Shown in pieces: positions 59,041 through 64,000 of a stretch of 64,000 nucleotides of DNA. The translations under genes were made by a program, and so were the position numbers. The notes beneath the pieces were generated by a model. The model saw only the letters and a list, made by a program, of their open reading frames with translations. It was not told where the DNA came from and did not search any database. The stretch is from Littorina saxatilis (taxonomy: Eukaryota; Mollusca; Gastropoda; Littorinimorpha; Littorinidae), in NCBI RefSeq assembly GCF_037325665.1, contig NC_090246.1, forward strand, positions 96,922,764 through 96,986,763, read 5' to 3'. Numbering within the stretch: position 1 is the stretch's first letter; every line of letters begins with the position of its first letter.

Positions 59041-60148
59041 CTAGCGAACCAGAGGCTCGTGTCTCCCGATGATATTCATCCGCTGGGTCTTGACTGAAAT
59101 ACAAGCCATATAAAAAACCACTCGTGTTGTAACCTATACATATATCTTATATATATATACTGGTAAAAGTTACCCAATGAAGACACAATTATCAAACTGG
59201 TACAATTTTCCACCACAGATATATATATACTACACTAGTACAACTTACCCAATGAAGACACAATTATCACACTGGTACAATTTTCCAATAGGGTATGGAA
59301 CTCTAAGAAACATGCCTGCAGTACATCTGTCTTGAAACATCTTTTGTTCCTAATAACTATACATCAGACTAGCACACAATACAGCAGTGATGCAGTGAAC
59401 TGCATGGTTGCTGGCATATTCTCAAGTAAACTGCATCATGTTGAGAGAAATCCTAATACATTTCTGTTAAAACAGCAACTTTGCTATCAAAACTAGATAG
59501 AAGAACAACATGATGTCACTGTGAAGAACAACAACCATCTTTCTTTCTTTATTTGGTGTTTAACGTCGTTTTCAACCACGAAGGTTATATCGCGACGGGG
59601 AAAGGTGGGGAGATGGGATAGAGCCACTTGTTAATTGTTTCTTGTTCACAAAAGCACTAATCAAAAAATTGCTCCAGGGGAACAACAACCAATACAAAGG
59701 AGAAGTATGATATGTCAAACTGGATTTGCGTATCTTGATCATTGAGTTCAATCATAAAAATGGTTTGTAAAGCAAAAAACATCAACCCTCATTTTGATTA
59801 TGTTATGACCTTAAAACCTGGAAGGTCCAGCAAATATAGGTGATGGGTTATTCTCCAGAGCTGTGTACCAGTGAAAACCATGTTACCAAGGTGATATTTC
59901 TTTACTTAACTGAGGCATTTAACCACACAAATTGATTTCATTAATAAAAACTGGTTCCTTATATATCCTTGGCCTGCAGAGAAAGAATTAGACATTAGAA
60001 ATATTTGCACATTTTGTTTCTGTAAATTACAAAGGCAGAAACCAAAGGTTGTGGCATGGATTTGAATACTATCAATTAAAACAAGAGGCGAAGCCTTCAA
60101 GGCTCACGTAAGAAATCGACAAACAGTAACACAAACTCAATCACTCCG

Positions 60149-60209
<61 letters not shown>

Positions 60210-62225
60210 GCATAGGTGAAACTGTGCAAGAAAGCGAGACCCTCGATCTGCCAAGTAGTCTCGGCCCGCTCACAATAACAAAGACCGAGACTTTTAGTAA
60301 TTCCTTTGCGTGACGTCTAACCCTCTTACGTCATAATGTGACGTCTTCAAATAGTTTCTATCACACACGTCAAACACTTTTGACCGAGACGTAATCTTTA
60401 TGCGAGCTTTATCCATAGACTCGGAAATGTTAAAGTTTCTATCACACACACACGCACGCACGCACAGACAGACAAAGTTTATCATCGCATAGGCTACACT
60501 TACGTGAGCCAACAAGAGAAGACACAAAGATATACTGTTCTATGTTTTTTGTTGCTTCTTCTTCTTCTTCTGCGTTCCCGGGTTGCATATCTGTATCATT
60601 ATCTAACTGGAGTACTACTGAACAAAGCAAAAAGAATACATTCTAGTTGCCATTTCATATACGTTATAATAGTTTAAAGGACTGATAAGGCATGTCACAA
60701 AATGGTACACAGCTCTGGAGACTGAATAACCCAGTTACAAATGAATGACAACATATCTAAACTAAGCAACTGTGAATTTCATGGGTGCAACCTGGAAAAT
60801 TCCAAAAACCGGCAAAAGTTGGGGTCCAGCTTTTTTAGTATTTAAAATGCCAAAAAAAACCTCTCCTGGAACAAAAACATCGGCAGCCGATGAAACCCTA
60901 AACCGGCTGCCGGCGTGTAGCCGGCAGAGTTGCACCCATGTAATTTTGAGCTTTGTTCTAAAAGTGGAGACATTCTCACAGGCTGATTCTTACCAAATGA
61001 CATTCACCACATGAAGGCACTGACTTAGTTGCATTACTTCTAACTGTCAGTTAAAAATGCCCCGCATGGAAAAGCAATTGACCCTTACTAACCAATCAAG
61101 CTGAATGTCTGTTACATTAGTGTCTCGGAAACAGCAGCTCAGTCAGGCACGTGGAGGATAAAAGACAGAATAAAGTGCAAAAACCAACAGATAGGTCTTT
61201 AATTTCAGTTGAAACCGCCCACTATCCTCTGCTGGAAATCGACAGTGAAGTGGACATTGTCCAGGGTGCGAAGCGTGCGGAGGTAATCAAAAGAATTCTT
61301 CAACTGCTGCGTGTTGAGCCTGAGACGCGTGTAGAGAGCCTTCAGACCTGTGGCACGAGCCTTCTCCACCGTGGCTGTGTAGTTAGAAGCGGCAATGGAA
61401 CCGATCTCTTTGGACTGGGCCTCTGCCTCCTGGCTCACTTCCTTAGCTTGGTTCTGGATGTTGCGTACCTGTGACACAATGGGTTCTTTTTAGGTTAAGT
61501 TTTTGTTTGTAGACTGATTCATTCACTCATTCAGAGGAGGAGAGAGAGACTGAGGGGTGGATGGGGAAGAGAGAGAGAGACTGAGGGGTGGATGGGGAAG
61601 AGAGAGAGAGACTGAGGGGTGGATGGGGAAGAGAGAGACTGAGGGGTGGATGGGGAAGAGAGAGAGAGAGACTGAGGGGTGGATGGGGAAGAGAGAGAGA
61701 GACTGAGGGGTGGATGGGGAAGAGAGAGAGAGACTGAGGGGTGGATGGGGAAGAGAGAGACTGAGGGGTGGATGGGGAAGAGAGAGAGAGACTGAGGGGT
61801 GGATGGGGAAGAGAGAGAGAGACTGAGGGGTGGATGGGGAAGAGATAGAGACTGAGGGGTGGATGGGAAAGAGAGAGAGAGACTGAGGGGTGGATGGGGA
61901 AGAGAGAGAGAGAGACTGAGGGGTGGATGGGGAAGAGAGAGAGAGACTGAGGGGTGGATGGGGAAGAGAGAGAGAGACTGAGGGGTGGGTGGGGAAGAGA
62001 GAGAGAGACTGAGGGGTGGATAGGGAAGAGAGAGAGAGAAAGTGGGGGAGACCGACAGCTCATCTTACTGAAACTCAGAGATATGATACACAAACCATGA
62101 TAAGCTAGGACTTTGCACTTCCGTCAAACTTACTGTGGTCTCTCACACACACACATGCAAACTTTCTACCCGTCAAAATCCCAGTCCCAACAAAAATCTC
62201 ACTATGGATAATTAACACAAAGAAT

Positions 62226-62257
<32 letters not shown>

Positions 62258-63344
62258 AAATGCGAAATGTCTTTTTTTTTTACCTCAGCCTCTGTGTTTT
62301 TGCGCACCACCTGTGCCTCCTGCAGCAGTTTCTCACGCGCTGCCTCCTCCTGCAAGGTCAAGGCCCTGAGGAAACGACCTTGCACATCTGACGGGATCTC
62401 AACTGCACCCATCTGGAAATACTTGACGTAGACCCACAGCCCCTTTTCTGTCTTGTCGTCACACAAAGATTGCTTTTTGCAGCCAGGCGGACAAGCTGGA
62501 AAACAACAGCGAGCTGAATGAGTACATACTCCACCACCATCACTGTCAACAAGAACAAATAAGTTAGACGATAAGATTATTTGAAAGTTCTCTCCTCAAC
62601 ATCCCTCCAGATCTCAGGAAGGATTGTGTTGTAATGGGAGGAGGAAAAGTCAAATCTTGCCTCCGTTTTGTAGCCACGTTGGAACATTAGTGAAAAGGAA
62701 CCACATAAATGATCCTGAATGCAACTGTGCATTTGTAAACATACAGAGAAGGCAGCAACATTCAACATCTCACGTAGACGCATGGTTCTTAATGCAGCGA
62801 ATTCAGGTTGCAGAATCTTCACTACCACAACTTCCTCCAACTTTCCAGAAATAAAACCCACTGAAAAACTTATGTAAATCATGAGCTCATTTCAAAATTT
62901 CACTGTTTAATCATTTGTTCATCAGGTTTCTCATCTTGTACGCAATCGACGAATTCCGAAAAATAACGCTGTCAGGGTTGTATGGGGGGTGGACGAGCGA
63001 ATACCCTTGCCAAAACTTGTTGACAAACATTGGACGGGCCAGTCATGGCGAGGGGTGTGTCGGAAACACTTGCTTCTGTCCAGAGGTTTTGGCAAGGGTA
63101 TTCTCTCTTCCACAACCCAAACAAACCCGATGTAGTTATTTCCCAAAATCGTCTATTCACAACAGACTTTAGCGTGGCTAACTCATGACATATGTGGAAC
63201 TTTCTACACACCAAAGTCAAACTGTTGGCAGTCGAGAGCACAGCAGATGCCTCCCAGCCTTTCTCGTATGGCCTTGTAAAGTGCAGCTTCCAGTGCTTTT
63301 CGATTGGTGATGAATTCACGAGTAGCAAAGTTAGGAGCCTCCCC
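59041..63344 (-). CDS. SPFH/Band-7-like (prohibitin superfamily) protein, 3' part
   Basis: Minus-strand exons 63344-63212, 62495-62284 and 61468-61216 (or to 61205) join in phase. Upstream exons lie beyond the window. The protein reads FITNRKALEAALYKAIRERL, a Cys pair region (CCALDC, then CPPGCKKQSLC), VKYFQMGAVEIPSDVQGRFL, then a long Ala/Glu/Gln-rich helix (EEAAREKLLQEAQVVRKNTE; NQAKEVSQEAEAQSKEI), and FDYLRTLRTLDNVHFTVDF. This is the second half of an SPFH domain plus its coiled coil. Such proteins form oligomers at membranes. Two ends are possible. In one, reading runs on to a stop at 61205 (RIVGGFN). In the other, a weak donor after 61216 joins an exon starting at 59093 (acceptor TTGTATTTCAG), giving a tail with NIIGRHEPLVR and a stop at 59041. 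The specific family member is not identified. Confidence 0.55.
59094..60080. other. Intron with a dispersed repeat and a local duplication
   Basis: About 70 bp (TTACCCAATGAAGACACAAT, then TATCAMACTGGTACAATTTT) is duplicated near 59170 and 59250. At 59545-59670 a repeat starting TTTGGTGTTTAACGTCGTTT, then GGTTATATCGCGACGGGG, is one I recall as dispersed in molluscs. Confidence 0.45.
60081..60510 (+). mobile_element. Repeat family R, copy 1
   Basis: Starts ACAAGAGGCGAAGCCT (an AGGC-GAA-GCCT hairpin), then CAAGGCTCACGTAAG. It ends with the full complement CTTACGTGAGCC. The interior holds (CA)n and ACGC tracts. It has the same plan as families P, Q and S. Confidence 0.65.
60780..60940. repeat. 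Short MITE with 12-bp inverted ends
   Basis: CATGGGTGCAAC at 60780 and its complement ending at 60940 bound 161 bp rich in CCGGC blocks. No convincing target duplication is seen. It lies in an intron of the SPFH-like gene if the 59041-59093 exon is used. Confidence 0.5.
61535..62040. repeat. Minisatellite of about 27-31 bp units
   Basis: About 17 units of GACTGAGGGGTGGATGGGGA followed by a variable (AG)n. It lies in the intron between exons 61468 and 62284. The apparent long frame on the minus strand is an artefact of the repeat. Confidence 0.95.
62948..63153. repeat. Imperfect 206-bp palindrome (foldback element)
   Basis: The left arm starts GACGAATTCC and contains CGAATACCCTTGCCAAAAC. The right arm is its diverged complement ending ATCGTC at 63153. 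Arms are about 70 bp. It lies in an intron, 58 bp from the exon border at 63212. Confidence 0.7.
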
Positions 63345-64000
63345 CTGTGCATAAAAAAAGAAAAGCGGGTGGTAAGTGGTTAGTGGTGAGAAGCGAGAAC
63401 TAACATTAAAAATTCTGTTCTTTTTTTTAAACATTCAGCTAAAGATACCAGCTGGAATATCTATAATGAAATGTTAGACTGGTAATCCTGATGAAGGAGA
63501 AACAAATTTAAAAAAAAACTTGTTCCCTTCAATCAAGACATAAAATGCAGTTGAAATCCACACTCATAGTGATAATTTGTCAACAGCTGGCCATCTTTAT
63601 CCTTGAAAAGTATCTGAGCCTGGCTTTTGGCTCACGTAAGTGTAGCCTATGCGATGCTAACGTTTGTTTGTCTGTGCGTGCGTGCGTGCGTATGTATGTA
63701 TGTCTGTGGTAGAAACTTTAACATTTGACTGAACACCGAAATACTAATTTTACCTGGTTATTATTCAAGCAACAGCTTCAAAGTATTGAAGCAATGATCA
63801 ACATTTCGTCGGTACGTATGTAGTTAAAGTGTGTATCCAAAGAAAACGGGTGGTGGTTTTTTTTGGGGGGGTAAAAACAGCTGACTGGTTTGTGTCGTGT
63901 GTGGTACATGTATGTAGACCAGGTCAGGGGTCAAGGTTAGGTCAGATCGCGTGAAGGATTGTAGGCTACAGACAGACATATCTAGATCTAGTGTCTCACA
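63345..64000. other. Intron or 5' flank of the SPFH-like gene
   Basis: No exon was recognised. It holds the partial family R repeat and short homopolymers. The remaining 5' part of the gene must lie beyond the window. Confidence 0.4.
63629..63740 (-). repeat. Repeat family R, partial copy
   Basis: On the plus strand GGCTCACGTAAGTGTAGCCT starts at 63629, followed by a GT/GCGT tract and TCTGTGGTAGAAACTTTAAC. This is the inverse of the 3' part of the copy ending at 60510. Confidence 0.55.

Noticed and set aside
61527-62093. 188-codon minus-strand frame rich in SLSLFPIHPS
   Set aside because: Translation of a tandem repeat located between exons of the SPFH-like gene.
62577-62882. Minus-strand frame of 101 codons with plausible composition
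   Set aside because: Lies between two exons whose phases already join; no good splice borders and no recognised family.

Overview
The window is animal nuclear DNA from a repeat-rich genome, most likely a marine gastropod mollusc. This rests on spliced genes with animal-type proteins (RPS2, PDE12), CR1/L2-group LINEs, Tc1/mariner elements, tRNA-derived SINEs and several short repeat families I associate from memory with caenogastropods. Species is not determined.

Layout. Positions 1-24.5 kb hold no convincing host gene. They are a mosaic of microsatellites, LINE fragments, a broken Tc1/mariner element with an assembly gap, MITEs, a 32-bp minisatellite and short hairpin-ended repeats. Positions 24.6-37.5 kb hold RPS2 (ribosomal protein uS5) on the minus strand, five coding exons giving 284 aa. 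Its first coding intron (about 9.2 kb) holds a four-level nest: a CR1 LINE, a tRNA-SINE, a Tc1-like element, and a 6,165-bp DNA transposon (29744-35908). The transposon has 13-bp terminal inverted repeats, a 7-bp target duplication and an apparently intact five-exon gene for a 1,221-aa transposase-like protein. Positions 37.7-51.9 kb hold PDE12 (2',5'-phosphodiesterase) on the plus strand, six exons giving 605 aa, head to head with RPS2. Its last intron (9.6 kb) holds a pogo-like shell interrupted by a hairpin MITE, a 24-bp minisatellite and a young-looking Ty3/gypsy-type LTR element. That element has integrase before reverse transcriptase, the Gmr1-like order. Positions 56.3-63.4 kb hold the 3' part of a minus-strand gene for an SPFH/Band-7-like protein; its 5' end lies beyond the window.

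Most notable: (1) the intron-bearing 6.2-kb DNA transposon that I cannot place in a superfamily with confidence; (2) the Gmr1-like LTR element; (3) four repeat families (called P, Q, R and S here) that share one end architecture (ACAAG, a small 5' hairpin, a subterminal arm whose complement lies at the 3' end, then an A-run), suggestive of Helentron-type non-autonomous elements. Family P is also dense in the nuclear-receptor half-site TCAAGGTCA.

All family calls come from reading the sequence and from memory of protein families; no database search was possible.
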